Assembly (NCBI GenBank): GCA_964632505.1
Contig: CAZWCE010000007.1
Coordinates: 124,001-188,000 of the forward strand
Reading direction: 5' to 3'
From: CAZWCE01 sp964632505
GTDB taxonomy: Bacteria > Planctomycetota > Planctomycetia > Pirellulales > Thermoguttaceae
DNA: 64,000 bases
This document shows positions 26,627-35,127 of this stretch, piece by piece; position 1 is the first letter of the stretch, and every line of letters starts with the position of its first letter. The notes under the pieces are model-generated. The model saw only the letters and a list, made by a program, of their open reading frames with translations, was not told the origin of the DNA and made no database searches. A program made the position numbers and the translations under genes.

Positions 26627-27316
26627 ATGTTCGAAACGCTGAAGGAGAAGGTCGCCGAGGCGAATCTCGAACTGGTCCGCCGGCAACTGGTCACCCTGAC
26701 CTGGGGAAACGTCAGCGGTATCAGTGATGACCGCGAATATGTAGCCATCAAACCGAGCGGCGTCGATTATCGGACGATGAAGGCCAACGACATGGCGGTG
26801 GTCGATCTCCGAGGCGAGCCGGTCGAGCAGGGATGGAAACCGTCGTCCGATCTGTCGACCCACTTGATGTTGTATCGACACTTTTCGGAAGTGGGTGGCA
26901 TCGCGCACACGCACAGCACCCATGCGACGATGTTCGCCCAGAGCCGCATGGAGATCGAATGCCTCGGCACGACGCATGCCGACCATTTTCACGGAACGGT
27001 GCCGGTGACGCGCCCTCTGACCGAAGAAGAGGTCCGGGAGGATTACGAGCGGCACACGGCCACCGTCATTCTAGAACGATTCCGTTACCTTTCGGCGGTG
27101 GAAATGCCCGCCGTCTTGGTCGCCGGCCATGGGCCGTTCACGTGGGGGAGCGACCCGAAAGAAGCGGTCAAGAACGCCGTCGCCCTGGAGGCGGTCGCCC
27201 AAATGGCCTTGGGCACGCGAATGCTCCGAACCCCACCGCCCGAACTGGAATCTCATGTCCTCGAAAAACATTACCAGCGAAAACACGGCAAAGACGCCTA
27301 CTACGGCCAAGGCTGA
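26627..27316 (+). CDS. araD: Class II aldolase, L-ribulose-5-phosphate 4-epimerase type
   Basis: This 229-residue enzyme is predicted to interconvert L-ribulose 5-phosphate and D-xylulose 5-phosphate. Zinc ligands are in AHTHSTHA near residue 93 and in VAGHGPF near residue 167. TWGNVSG and KPSGVDY near residues 24-42 are family motifs, and the tail KHGKDAYYGQG is typical of the AraD/UlaF/SgbE group rather than fuculose aldolases. The ATG at 26627 follows GGGAG. It is 28 bases downstream of hydF and probably cotranscribed, although no arabinose or ascorbate genes are adjacent. Which pentose or uronate pathway it serves is open. Confidence 0.87.
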   Translation: MFETLKEKVAEANLELVRRQLVTLTWGNVSGISDDREYVAIKPSGVDYRTMKANDMAVVDLRGEPVEQGWKPSSDLSTHLMLYRHFSEVGGIAHTHSTHATMFAQSRMEIECLGTTHADHFHGTVPVTRPLTEEEVREDYERHTATVILERFRYLSAVEMPAVLVAGHGPFTWGSDPKEAVKNAVALEAVAQMALGTRMLRTPPPELESHVLEKHYQRKHGKDAYYGQG

Positions 27317-27390
27317 TTCCCGCCGGAGGTCCTCCCCGACGAAGACACCCGACGAAGACAAGAGAATGAGGGCACGCCGCTAGTAAGGAA

Positions 27391-27726
27391 TCACACCGCT
27401 CCCGGGCCGCGGCTCCCACTGTCGATCTGAATCGTTTCGAGATGGGGGAGCACCAGGATTTTGCCGTCGCCGGGGCTGCCGCCGGTTCCCGTACGGGCCG
27501 TTTGAGTGACCATGTGGAGGGTCTTTTCGAGAAAGTCGTCGTTCACGACGATTTTCATGACGACGCGCTGGGCCAAATCCCAAGGCTGCGATTCTTCTCC
27601 CGACTTGGGAATCTCCGCATACCCCAGCGCATCGGCGACGGTCATTCGAGTCACCTCGACTTGCTGGAGAGATTCCCGAACGGCATTGAGTTTGTGGGGC
27701 CGGATGACGGCGAGAATGGTTTTCAA
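27391..27726 (-). CDS. PII-like signal transduction protein with atypical T-loop
   Basis: PII proteins are trimeric sensors of nitrogen and energy state. The 111-residue product opens MKTILAVIRPHKLNAVRESL, a clear PII amino end. It has the B-loop GDGKILVLP near residue 86 and the carboxyl GSRGPGAV, matching the GERGEDA element. The start is a TTG at 27726 with GGAG eight bases upstream; this gives the normal PII length, whereas the frame open to 27801 does not. The T-loop (about residues 35-54) lacks the usual YRGAEY with its uridylylated tyrosine. The B-loop approach TGTGGSPGDGK also has an insert. It is therefore a divergent PII, and neither amtB nor glnA adjoins it. Confidence 0.85.
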   Translation of the reverse strand: MKTILAVIRPHKLNAVRESLQQVEVTRMTVADALGYAEIPKSGEESQPWDLAQRVVMKIVVNDDFLEKTLHMVTQTARTGTGGSPGDGKILVLPHLETIQIDSGSRGPGAV

Positions 27727-27984
27727 AACACAGGTCTCCACGAAAACGCGATGAAAGCGCTGCCGACCTCGCGGTCGCGTTTCCTGGAAATGTGCTGCCA
27801 AGAAAACGACGGCGGAGGGGAATCAGGCAAATCGAAAGTGGTTCGCCTTCAGTATAGCAACTTGGGCGAGGGAAGAAAGGGCAAGCCTTCGCCCGAAGAA
27901 GAGGGTGCCGAGGTTGTCTTCACGAAGTAGCGGTAAAACGGCCGGTCGGGGAGACACTCCACCGCATCGAACTCCCATGAAAAA

Positions 27985-28191
27985 TCAAGAATTGACCGGC
28001 GAAGAGGGAGAAGACGGGACGGAATCGTTGGAGTTGGAATTGCGCAGCTCCACCTCTTCTCGAACGATCTTGCATTCGGAAGGAGCTTCGATGCCGATGC
28101 GCACCGTATGCGCTGAAACTCGGACCACGGTAATTTCGATGTCCGAGCCCACCAGGATTTTTTGTCCTTCTTTTCGGGACAAAACAAGCAT
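27985..28191 (-). CDS. csrA: Carbon storage regulator CsrA
   Basis: CsrA is a small dimeric RNA-binding protein that controls translation, often of flagellar genes. The 68-residue product begins MLVLSRKEGQKILVG, the near-invariant CsrA strand. It contains IEITVVRVSAHTVRIGIEAP and the IVREEV helix with the RNA-contacting arginine. A serine- and proline-rich tail of about 15 residues extends past the conserved core. The start at 28191 is fixed by homology; the frame is open far upstream. It lies divergent from the charged membrane protein and near the sigma factor, in keeping with a motility role. Confidence 0.95.
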   Translation of the reverse strand: MLVLSRKEGQKILVGSDIEITVVRVSAHTVRIGIEAPSECKIVREEVELRNSNSNDSVPSSPSSPVNS

Positions 28192-28596
28192 GAAAGACGC
28201 CTTTTTGAAAAAAAGGGACCAAACCCCACCTCGGTAACCAACTTTCAAAATACCACATCGCGTCGACGATTGCAAGGAAAAAGCCCCGCAAAACCTCAAA
28301 AAATGCGACCCCGGCACCCCCCATAATAGCCAGCCCAGCTCGGTTTTCCAGCACCGTGAGCTCACAAATGGCGTCCTTTTATGATTGCCCAAGCTTTTTT
28401 GTTGGCACACATTACCATTTTCTACTATACTAGAGAAAATATTCCGGCCCAAAGGTCTAATCAGCGATCGCGGCCGCCTAAGTGTTCATTCACCCCTCTT
28501 CCTGGATATGTCGGCGCCTTTCTGTGCGGAATCGCTGAACGAAAACGATTTCTTGGCGTCCCGGGAGATGAGTCCGATCTACTGGAGGAACCATTC
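28192..28596. other. Divergent intergenic region between csrA and charged membrane protein
   Basis: About 400 bases separate the divergent starts of csrA and the charged membrane protein. Apart from the promoter at 28402-28431, I see no further element. The open frame upstream of 28597 (to 28381) is unlikely to be translated, because a strong ribosome binding site sits just before the GTG. Confidence 0.5.
28402..28431 (+). promoter_or_regulatory. Sigma-70-like promoter upstream of the charged membrane protein
   Basis: TTGGCA at 28402-28407 and TATACT at 28426-28431 are separated by 18 bases in a locally AT-rich stretch. The boxes match the consensus in five of six positions each. The element lies about 165 bases upstream of the GTG start at 28597. 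Confidence 0.5.
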
Positions 28597-29244
28597 GTGT
28601 CGCAACCGAACAACGACGAATTCAACGAGGATCTTTTCGACGACCTCGAGAACGATCCAATGGATGAAATGGACGACCTGAACGACCTCGACTCCTCTTC
28701 CCTCGAAGACGACATGGAAGAGATGGACTCCGAGGAAGATTTTTCGGAGAATCTCGACGAGGACTCGGCCAAGGGGAAAAAGGGCAAGAAGAAGAAAAAG
28801 AAGAAGGAAAAGAAGCCCAAAAAAACCAAGGCCAAAAAGGAGCGTCGTCCCAGCAAGAGCATCTCCGAGCGATTGAAGGAAATGCCTCCGTTGACCACGG
28901 TCGATTACATCATGTTGGCCATCAGCGGGCTGGTGTTGCTCGCCGTGATCGTGATCAACCTCTACGCACTGATCGCGTACGGTTTCGGATCCTGGTTCTT
29001 TCTCCTGATCTTCGACATTCTCGGAATCGCGCTTGCCGCCGTGCCTCTTCTATTGTGGACGGCTCGGGAATCGCTGAACTTCTTCGACGTGGCCCTGGGC
29101 GTTTCTCTCGCCGCGATCATCATCTCCTCAATGATGGTATTACTGGAAATCAGTCGATATGGCGGAGACATCAAGGCCAAAAACCTGAGTCACCGCCCCG
29201 TGGAACAGTTGCAAGTCGATCCCCCGACGCGCTTCATCGGATAG
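28597..29244 (+). CDS. Membrane protein with acidic and lysine-rich cytoplasmic tract
   Basis: The 215-residue product has three parts. Residues 1-58 are dominated by Asp and Glu. Residues 59-90 are a lysine tract with few other residue types. Residues from about 103 contain three hydrophobic spans (LAISGLVLLAVIVINLYAL, WFFLLIFDILGIALAAVPLLL and VSLAAIIISSMMVLL). The GTG at 28597 is preceded by GGAGGAA with six bases of spacing, so I prefer it to upstream starts. An acidic stretch next to a basic one could mediate self-contact or contact with nucleic acid or ribosomes. I do not recognise a family. A strong terminator follows. Confidence 0.75.
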   Translation: MSQPNNDEFNEDLFDDLENDPMDEMDDLNDLDSSSLEDDMEEMDSEEDFSENLDEDSAKGKKGKKKKKKKEKKPKKTKAKKERRPSKSISERLKEMPPLTTVDYIMLAISGLVLLAVIVINLYALIAYGFGSWFFLLIFDILGIALAAVPLLLWTARESLNFFDVALGVSLAAIIISSMMVLLEISRYGGDIKAKNLSHRPVEQLQVDPPTRFIG

Positions 29245-29292
29245 CCGCTCCCTTTCCGATGGCGACCTTCCATCACCGAGACACATTCCCTC

Positions 29293-29323
29293 AAGCACCC
29301 GGCCGATTTCCGGGTGCTTTTTT
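29293..29323 (+). terminator. Rho-independent terminator
   Basis: AAGCACCCGG at 29293-29302 pairs perfectly with CCGGGTGCTT at 29310-29319 around a seven-base loop, and six T residues follow. It ends the charged membrane protein gene. Confidence 0.88.
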
Positions 29324-29500
29324 ATCCCCCCCCACCTTGACTCACCTGCCCTATCCGGCCCAGATTCACACGACCGTCGTCGGAAGAAAAATCGGTGTTT
29401 TCCGAAAAAGTTTCCTCATCTCCTCCAGTCTCTCGGACGATACCAATTGAAGCTGGACTGCATTCAACGAAGCGGACTGCCTGATCGAGTGCTGCTGACG

Positions 29501-29566
29501 TAGTGAACCGAGACGAGAGCCCGGCCCGCGGAGGGAAACGCGTGCCGCCGAAGGCCACGACTATTG
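29501..29566. repeat. Dispersed intergenic repeat-like element, copy B
   Basis: This copy begins TAGTGAACC, contains ACGAGAGCCCGGCC and ends AAGGCCACGACTATTG. It shares the order of blocks with 18944-19015 but is shorter between the first two blocks. Both copies are intergenic. Confidence 0.35.
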
Positions 29567-29932
29567 CGAGCCAAACCATCCTTCGTATACGAAGTTTCAG
29601 CGGCCTTATCTTTCAGAGGGAACCGGAATGTACCTCCCCGCAAGACTTTTCTGCATTCGTTTGAATCGTTCCACATGTAGAGCCATCTTATCCTATTCGT
29701 TTACACAAGACATCGTTGAACTCGCCAATATGACACCAGTTCCAATTGAGGACCGGGTAGAACCGTGAGCATCGCCGATCCGTCGTTTCACGTCTGATTC
29801 TTTTCTCATACCGCCGAAGCTTATTGAACATGTTTCACCAGGCCGAGTAGCATCGCGGAATCAATGGAATCGAACGCGTCCGACCCGATGGCCCCCCCCA
29901 CGGTCGCCCTCGAAACATTCATGGAGGAATGT

Positions 29933-30724
29933 ATGGTTGCGACACAGTTGCCCCCCGATGAGGTAGCCAGCCTTTGGGAAAAATTCGTCAAGAATCGCTT
30001 GAACGAATCCATCCGAAATATTTTGATCGAGCAATACATCCCACTGGTTCGTTACCATGCCGAGCGCGTCTGGTCGCGTTTGCCCGACGGGGTGGAACTG
30101 GATGATCTGATCTCCGCGGGGATCTTCGGGTTGATGGACGCCATCGACGCGTACGACCTGGAGCGGAAAGTGAAATTCGAGACCTACTGCGTTCCGCGAA
30201 TTCGGGGCGCCATGCTCGACGAACTCCGCAACATGGACTGGGTTCCCCGACTGGTACGTTCCCGTGCGAGGAAATTGAGCGAGGCGAGCAAAACACTCTC
30301 CGACCAGCTCGGCCGCCAACCCACTCATGAAGAACTGGCCGAGCACCTCGGCATGAGCACGCAAGAACTCGAACGAATGATGTTCGATGCCAATGCCGCG
30401 AATCTGATCAGTTTGAACAAGAAATGGTTCGAAACCGACGGCTCGAAAGACATCAGTGAAATCGACCTGATCGAAGATCAGAAGGGTGAAGACCCGACCC
30501 GACGGATTCAAAAAACCGATCTAATGCGACTGGTCACGCGGGGACTGAGTCGTAATGAACGCTTGATCATCATTCTTTACTATTACGAAGAGCTGACGAT
30601 GAAAGAGGTCGGCATGACGCTCGACTTGAGCGAGAGCCGGGTCAGCCAGATGCACAGCAGCATCGTGGAGCGTCTCCAAATGCAATTGGGACCGCGAAAA
30701 CCGGAATTCGCATCCACCCAGTGA
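29933..30724 (+). CDS. fliA: RNA polymerase sigma factor, FliA/WhiG (sigma-28) type
   Basis: This sigma-70 family factor of 263 residues lacks region 1 and has regions 2, 3 and 4, as in FliA and WhiG. Region 2 includes LDDLISAGIFGLMDAI and FETYCVPRIRGAMLDELR near residues 55-95. Region 3 includes GRQPTHEELAEHLGMS near 128. Region 4 includes LTMKEVGMTLDLSESRVSQ near 222. Such factors usually transcribe late flagellar and chemotaxis genes. I chose the ATG at 29933 because GGAGGA lies five bases upstream; an in-frame ATG at 29864 lacks a good site. No flhA, flhF or flgM genes adjoin it. A perfect hairpin follows. Confidence 0.9.
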   Translation: MVATQLPPDEVASLWEKFVKNRLNESIRNILIEQYIPLVRYHAERVWSRLPDGVELDDLISAGIFGLMDAIDAYDLERKVKFETYCVPRIRGAMLDELRNMDWVPRLVRSRARKLSEASKTLSDQLGRQPTHEELAEHLGMSTQELERMMFDANAANLISLNKKWFETDGSKDISEIDLIEDQKGEDPTRRIQKTDLMRLVTRGLSRNERLIIILYYYEELTMKEVGMTLDLSESRVSQMHSSIVERLQMQLGPRKPEFASTQ

Positions 30725-30767
30725 ACCGCGGAAATCGCGTTGCTGCCGATCGCCCCCACAAAACATG

Positions 30768-30803
30768 ACGGCCGACGATGTTCACCAATCGTCGGCCGTT
30801 TTT
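30768..30803 (+). terminator. Rho-independent terminator of the sigma factor gene
   Basis: ACGGCCGACGAT at 30768-30779 pairs with ATCGTCGGCCGT at 30788-30799 around an eight-base loop, followed by a short T run. It lies between the converging sigma factor and TIM-barrel genes. Confidence 0.85.
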
Positions 30804-30862
30804 CATCTCTTCTCTTTTCGAGGCCGGCATGGCCGGCATCACGAAATCTTCGTCCCGCATGC

Positions 30863-31804
30863 TCAGGCGTCGCAGAGTCGCACGGCCTCCCAGAGCGATT
30901 TCCGAGGAGTGCGCGTCGGAATGAATTCATGCCCGACATAGCCGTCGAAACCGGTTTCGGCGACCACTTTCATGATCGCTTCGTAATTGAGTTCTTGGGT
31001 ATCGTCCATCTCATTTCGCCCCGGACAGCCGGCGGTGTGATAATGGCCGATGTAATCCTTATTCTCTTTGATGCGCGTGATGACGTCCCCCTGCATCACC
31101 TGCACGTGGTAGACATCGAAAAGCAGCTTCAATCGCTCCGAGCCCACGCCCTTGATCATTTCGACGCACCACTCGACATTGTCGCCCATGTATCCGGGAT
31201 GCCCCTTCATCGGAACATCGACTCGGCTGTTGAGCAGTTCGAATATGAGGTTGACCTTCTTCTTTTCGGCGTACCCGACGACTTTTTTGAGACCGGCAAT
31301 GCAGTTCTCCAGGCCGACATCGCGGGGGATGCCGTCCTCGAAGCCGGAAAACGTGATGACGTTGGGAAAACCGGCCTCGGCGTTCAGGTCGATCTGTTTT
31401 TTGAGGATGTCGATGCAATACGAATGGTTCTCGGGATTGCAGAAACCGCGGACAAAACCGTGGCTATTGCTCATGGCGCAAACGAGTCCATACTTCTTGA
31501 GGAGATCCCAATGCTCGACATCGACCAACTCGACCGACTTGATGCCGATTTGGCGTGAAAACGCGAAGAGCTCCTCGAGCGTCATCGGATCGCAAGAAGA
31601 ATCGCTCGTGAAACACCAATGACAGACGGAGTGGTTGATGTTGCCGTTCACCGCCGCCTTCGGCCAGGCGGTCCGGTAGGGGCGTCTGCGCCCGAAGGGC
31701 CCTGCATGGGCCGTGGCCGCGATTCCCGCGGCGAGCGCGCCGCCTGCGGCGGAAAGAAATCCTCTTCGATGAAGTTTACTTTTCGATGTTTCCGATTCCG
31801 GCAT
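30863..31804 (-). CDS. Tat-exported TIM-barrel sugar isomerase/epimerase-like protein
   Basis: The 313-residue product starts with a twin-arginine signal (RRGFLSAAGGALAAG, arginines at 13-14) and an AHA cleavage site. The body is an AP-endonuclease-2-type barrel, as in hydroxypyruvate isomerase and related sugar-phosphate isomerases/epimerases. Metal-ligand segments include LIFELLNSRVD near residue 175, LLFDVYHVQV near 217 and GHYHTAGCPGRNE near 244. The hydroxypyruvate-isomerase-like FDVYHVQ makes that branch the closest by eye. Planctomycetes carry many exported members, and their substrates are mostly unknown. The twin-arginine signal suggests export in folded, metal-loaded form. Confidence 0.85.
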   Translation of the reverse strand: MPESETSKSKLHRRGFLSAAGGALAAGIAATAHAGPFGRRRPYRTAWPKAAVNGNINHSVCHWCFTSDSSCDPMTLEELFAFSRQIGIKSVELVDVEHWDLLKKYGLVCAMSNSHGFVRGFCNPENHSYCIDILKKQIDLNAEAGFPNVITFSGFEDGIPRDVGLENCIAGLKKVVGYAEKKKVNLIFELLNSRVDVPMKGHPGYMGDNVEWCVEMIKGVGSERLKLLFDVYHVQVMQGDVITRIKENKDYIGHYHTAGCPGRNEMDDTQELNYEAIMKVVAETGFDGYVGHEFIPTRTPRKSLWEAVRLCDA

Positions 31805-32169
31805 CTTGTTTCCCCTTCATTTCTATTTCTTTTGTGAATCAAATGATCGCTCGACGACCTCCCCCCAAATGAGAGACCATGCCGTTTTCGGATCCTCCAC
31901 CACGGCAATCTCGTGCCGCGTTTGATCCGTCCATGGCTTTCTCCTCTTCCCATTCGGTGATGGAAAACGATCGCCCACTCACCCGAAAACAGGACGGGGG
32001 GTGCTCTCCATGAAGAACTCCATCTGTTAAAATACATGGTTTGCGTTTCATTTGCAAGAAATATCCTCGTAGAATCACGATTATGGACCGCCGTCGCGAC
32101 GGTTTGGTCGGACGGTCGGCGATCTGAAAACATATCAACCAATATTTCAAGGACCTCAGGACGACAATC
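31805..32169. other. Divergent intergenic region
   Basis: About 365 bases separate the TIM-barrel gene and the 3-beta-HSD-like gene, which are transcribed divergently. On the minus strand a TTGCAA box (32055-32060) and a TATTTT box (32032-32037) are about 17 bases apart and could serve the TIM-barrel gene. A 227-codon minus frame overlapping 31648-32331 has no ribosome binding site or family features. Confidence 0.35.
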
Positions 32170-33174
32170 ATGGCGATATTGGTAACCGGCGGCGGAGGAT
32201 TTCTGGGAAAAGCCTTGGTGAGACAACTCGTCGCAAATGGTAAGCAGGTAAAGATTTACTGCCGAGGAGACTATCCGGAGCTGAGCCGAATGGGGGTCGA
32301 GGTCGTTCGAGGAGACCTCCGGGATCGCCAAAAAACGATGGCCGTTTGCAAGGACGTGGAAACCCTATTCCATGCAGCCGCCTTGCCGGGAATCGGCTGC
32401 CGATGGGAACCGTATTATGAGACGAACACCCTGGGAACGCAACACATCATTGAAGGTTCCCTGCAACACGGCGTTCGAAAACTCATCTATACCAGTTCTC
32501 CGAGTGTGACGTTCGACGGAAGTCCCCAGGAGAACGTCGACGAAACCGCTTCTTACCCGACCGAATGGTTGGCTCATTATCCTCACAGCAAAGCGCTGGC
32601 CGAGAAGGCAGTGCTCGAGGCGAACGGCCAAAAAGGCCTCTTGACCTGTGCCCTTCGACCGCATCTGATTTGGGGGCCGGGCGATCAGCATTTGATTCCC
32701 CGATTGCTCCAACGTGCTCAACAAGGAAGGTTGCGACGAGTCGGCGACGGAAGTAATTTGATCGACATGGTTTACGTCGACAACGCCGCGCTGGCCCATC
32801 TTCAGGCCGAAGCCGCCCTGGAGGAAAAGAGTCCCGTGGCCGGGAGCGCTTATTTCATCACGCAGGGCGAACCGGTCTACTGCTGGGAGTGGATTGACCA
32901 AATCCTCGGTCTGGCCGGATTGCCGCCGGTGAAAAAGGAGATCTCCTTCTCCGCGGCTTGGCGACTCGGCTCGGTCCTGGAAACGGTTTATGGAGCACTT
33001 CGCTTGAAAAGCGAGCCACCAATGACGCGATTCCTGGCCGCCCAACTGGCCATGCATCATTATTTCGATATCTCTCGTGCCGAAAACGATTTCGGATATT
33101 CTCCCGAGATTTCCACCGAAGACGGCATGCGGCGGTTGGGAGCATGGATTCACGAAAACCGCGACGATGGATAG
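32170..33174 (+). CDS. NAD(P)-dependent reductase, 3-beta-HSD/extended SDR (OleD-like)
   Basis: The 334-residue product is an extended short-chain dehydrogenase. It has the cofactor loop TGGGGFLG at residues 6-13, the acidic end of strand 2, and the catalytic set Ser109/110 (YTSSPSVTFDG), Tyr137 and Lys141 in YPHSKALAEK. The YTSSPSV and RPHLIWGPGD segments are characteristic of the 3-beta-hydroxysteroid dehydrogenase group. This group includes OleD, which reduces 2-alkyl-3-ketoacids in long-chain olefin synthesis. It precedes a ketosynthase gene by 297 bases in the same orientation, so a role in reducing a keto-lipid is plausible. A sugar-nucleotide epimerase role is less likely from the motifs. 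Confidence 0.78.
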   Translation: MAILVTGGGGFLGKALVRQLVANGKQVKIYCRGDYPELSRMGVEVVRGDLRDRQKTMAVCKDVETLFHAAALPGIGCRWEPYYETNTLGTQHIIEGSLQHGVRKLIYTSSPSVTFDGSPQENVDETASYPTEWLAHYPHSKALAEKAVLEANGQKGLLTCALRPHLIWGPGDQHLIPRLLQRAQQGRLRRVGDGSNLIDMVYVDNAALAHLQAEAALEEKSPVAGSAYFITQGEPVYCWEWIDQILGLAGLPPVKKEISFSAAWRLGSVLETVYGALRLKSEPPMTRFLAAQLAMHHYFDISRAENDFGYSPEISTEDGMRRLGAWIHENRDDG

Positions 33175-33471
33175 CCCACCGAAAAAGACAATCCTTCTGG
33201 TGCATATTGACGGGGATTCTCCCTGCATCCTCGGATGATGCCTCAAATCGCGGCATGGTGAGGAATTTGCCCGCAATCCCAAGGCAATCCGAAGGAGACT
33301 CTTGCGAATAGGCATCAAGAAGGGTATGCTGTTTAGTTTACACGACCTAAAGATTTCGCCTCCGGAACGCCCCGATCGAAAAAGATCGTCGGTCGGCACA
33401 CTTCCCGGGGCTCGCCATGGAAAGCGAAACCGCGATTTTGCGTATCCACCGGAGGAAGAAGGACTTAACGG

Positions 33472-34716
33472 ATGACGTCACCACCAGAGGATCAGAGAAT
33501 TGTCATCACCGGCGTAGGTCTGACCGCTCCCAACGGAAATTCCCTCTCCGATTATCGTCAGGCATTGCTGGCGGGAAAAAGCGGTGTTCAGAAGTACGAA
33601 ATCCGGTATTTCGGTGAAACGCTCGCCGGAAGATGCAATTTCGATGCCCTTCGGTATCAGAAGCGTCGTGACGTCCGCCGGGGAACCCGGGCCGGGAGCA
33701 TCGCGATCTATTGTGCCAACGAAGCGATCCGCGACGCCAATCTACTCTGGGACGAAACCGACCGATCCCAGGTCGGCGTCTTTTTGGGAATCACCGAACA
33801 CGGCAATGTCGAGACGGAAAACGAAATATACCAGATCAAGCAGTTTGATTATGATTGCAGCGTCTGGTCGCATCATCACAATCCCCGAACGGTCGCGAAC
33901 AACCCGGCGGGAGAGGTGACGCTGAACCTTCAGATTACCGGCCCCCATTACACCATCGGAGCGGCCTGCGCGGCGGGTAACGCCGGACTGATTCAGGGGG
34001 TTCAGATGCTCCGACTCGGCGAGTGCGATATCGCTCTCGCCGGGGGCGTGTCCGAGAGCATCCAGACATTCGGCATTTTCGCCGCCTTCAATAGCCAAGG
34101 GGCACTGGCAAGTCACGACGATCCGGCCAAAGCTTCCCGGCCGTTCGATCAGGACCGCAACGGCATCGTCGTCGCCGAGGGGGGATGTATCTACACCCTG
34201 GAACGAATGAGCGACGCAAAGAACCGCGGAGCAAAGATTTACGGCGAAATCCTCGGATACGCGATGAATAGCGACGCCAGCGATTTCGTTCTTCCGTTGG
34301 CCGAACGCCAAGCGGAATGCGTGAAAAAAGCCCTCGGTCGGGCCGAACTCCCTCCGGAGGCGATCGACATCGTCAGCACCCATGCCACCGCCACCAACTC
34401 GGGCGACATCCAAGAGGCCCAAGCGATTCGCGCCGTCTTCGGGGAGGGCTCCTGCCCGGCGATCAACAACACCAAGAGCTTCATCGGCCACGCCATGGGC
34501 GCCGCGGGTGTGTTGGAGCTGGCCGGCAATTTGCCGTCGTTCGAAGACCGACTCTGCCATCCGACGATCAACTGCGATACCGTCGATCCGGAATGCGAAC
34601 TTCCGAACCTGGTGGTCGGGAATCCCAGGCGACTGGAGAAGGTGAATTATATTCTGAACAACTCCTTTGGAATGCTGGGAACCAATTCCGTCTTGATCGT
34701 CGGAAGGGATGCTTGA
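33472..34716 (+). CDS. Beta-ketoacyl synthase (FabF-like) of accessory lipid cluster
   Basis: Ketosynthases join malonyl-ACP to an acyl chain with loss of carbon dioxide. The 414-residue product has a complete active site: nucleophile Cys166 in GAACAAGNAG, His304 in STHATATNSGD, and Lys335 and His340 in NNTKSFIGHAMGAAG. The SRPFDQDRNGIVVAEGG segment and the final NNSFGMLGTNSVLIV loop are FabF-like. The start at 33472 follows AAGGA. The amino-terminal part (YQIKQFDYDCSVWSHHHNPRT near residue 120) is unlike housekeeping FabF and suggests an altered substrate pocket. An acyl carrier protein gene follows 88 bases downstream. It may serve a specialised chain rather than bulk fatty acid synthesis. 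Confidence 0.9.
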   Translation: MTSPPEDQRIVITGVGLTAPNGNSLSDYRQALLAGKSGVQKYEIRYFGETLAGRCNFDALRYQKRRDVRRGTRAGSIAIYCANEAIRDANLLWDETDRSQVGVFLGITEHGNVETENEIYQIKQFDYDCSVWSHHHNPRTVANNPAGEVTLNLQITGPHYTIGAACAAGNAGLIQGVQMLRLGECDIALAGGVSESIQTFGIFAAFNSQGALASHDDPAKASRPFDQDRNGIVVAEGGCIYTLERMSDAKNRGAKIYGEILGYAMNSDASDFVLPLAERQAECVKKALGRAELPPEAIDIVSTHATATNSGDIQEAQAIRAVFGEGSCPAINNTKSFIGHAMGAAGVLELAGNLPSFEDRLCHPTINCDTVDPECELPNLVVGNPRRLEKVNYILNNSFGMLGTNSVLIVGRDA

Positions 34717-34804
34717 CCGGGGAGAGCCCTCCCTGGCGATCAAAAAAACGCGATGCCCGTCGTCGCACTTCGACATTCATTCGTACAACCACGGAGAAAC
34801 CAAG

Positions 34805-35056
34805 ATGACCAGTGCCGAAATCCGAGAAGCGGTACTAGAAATATTGTCCGATATTTCGCCCGACGAAGATCTCAGCGGACTGAAGGATGATGTTTCTTTC
34901 CGCGACCAGCTCGACATGGACAGCATGGACTTTCTCGATATCGTCATGGAGCTGCGCAAACGCTACCGGATCCAGATTCCCGAGGAAGACTATCCCGAGC
35001 TCGACAGCATGAACAGCACGATCGCCTACCTGGAACCGCGAATGAAGGACCTGTAG
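34805..35056 (+). CDS. Acyl carrier protein
   Basis: The 83-residue product is an acidic four-helix carrier protein. The phosphopantetheine attachment serine is Ser40 in DMDSMDFLDIVMEL, matching the DSxxxxE-type motif with Asp39. The ATG at 34805 follows GGAGAAACCAAG; the open frame begins at 34709 inside the ketosynthase end. This carrier lies in the accessory cluster, directly between the ketosynthase and a desaturase-like flavoenzyme, so it probably carries the intermediate of this pathway rather than of bulk synthesis. AcpS encoded at 23358 could activate it. Confidence 0.92.
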   Translation: MTSAEIREAVLEILSDISPDEDLSGLKDDVSFRDQLDMDSMDFLDIVMELRKRYRIQIPEEDYPELDSMNSTIAYLEPRMKDL

Positions 35057-35127
35057 AATCTCCATGGGAGCGACGCTCGGGGAGACGAGGATCCCTTCCT
35101 TTCGCACTTTTCGAAAAGGGGGAAGCG

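Larger units (their letters stand above)
29245..29932. other. Intergenic region upstream of sigma factor
   Basis: About 690 bases hold the terminator at 29293-29323 and the repeat-like element at 29501-29566. Minus-strand frames at 29322-29579 and 29464-29676 lack ribosome binding sites and family features. If the sigma factor uses the upstream ATG at 29864 instead of 29933, the region is 69 bases shorter. Confidence 0.5.

Noticed and set aside
31648..32331. A 227-codon minus-strand frame between the TIM-barrel and 3-beta-HSD-like genes
   Set aside because: It overlaps the starts of both neighbouring genes, lacks a ribosome binding site, and shows no domain. The intergenic part is better explained as promoter DNA.
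33742..34776. A 344-codon minus-strand frame across the ketosynthase
   Set aside because: It is antisense to a gene with a complete catalytic set and shows no family resemblance.
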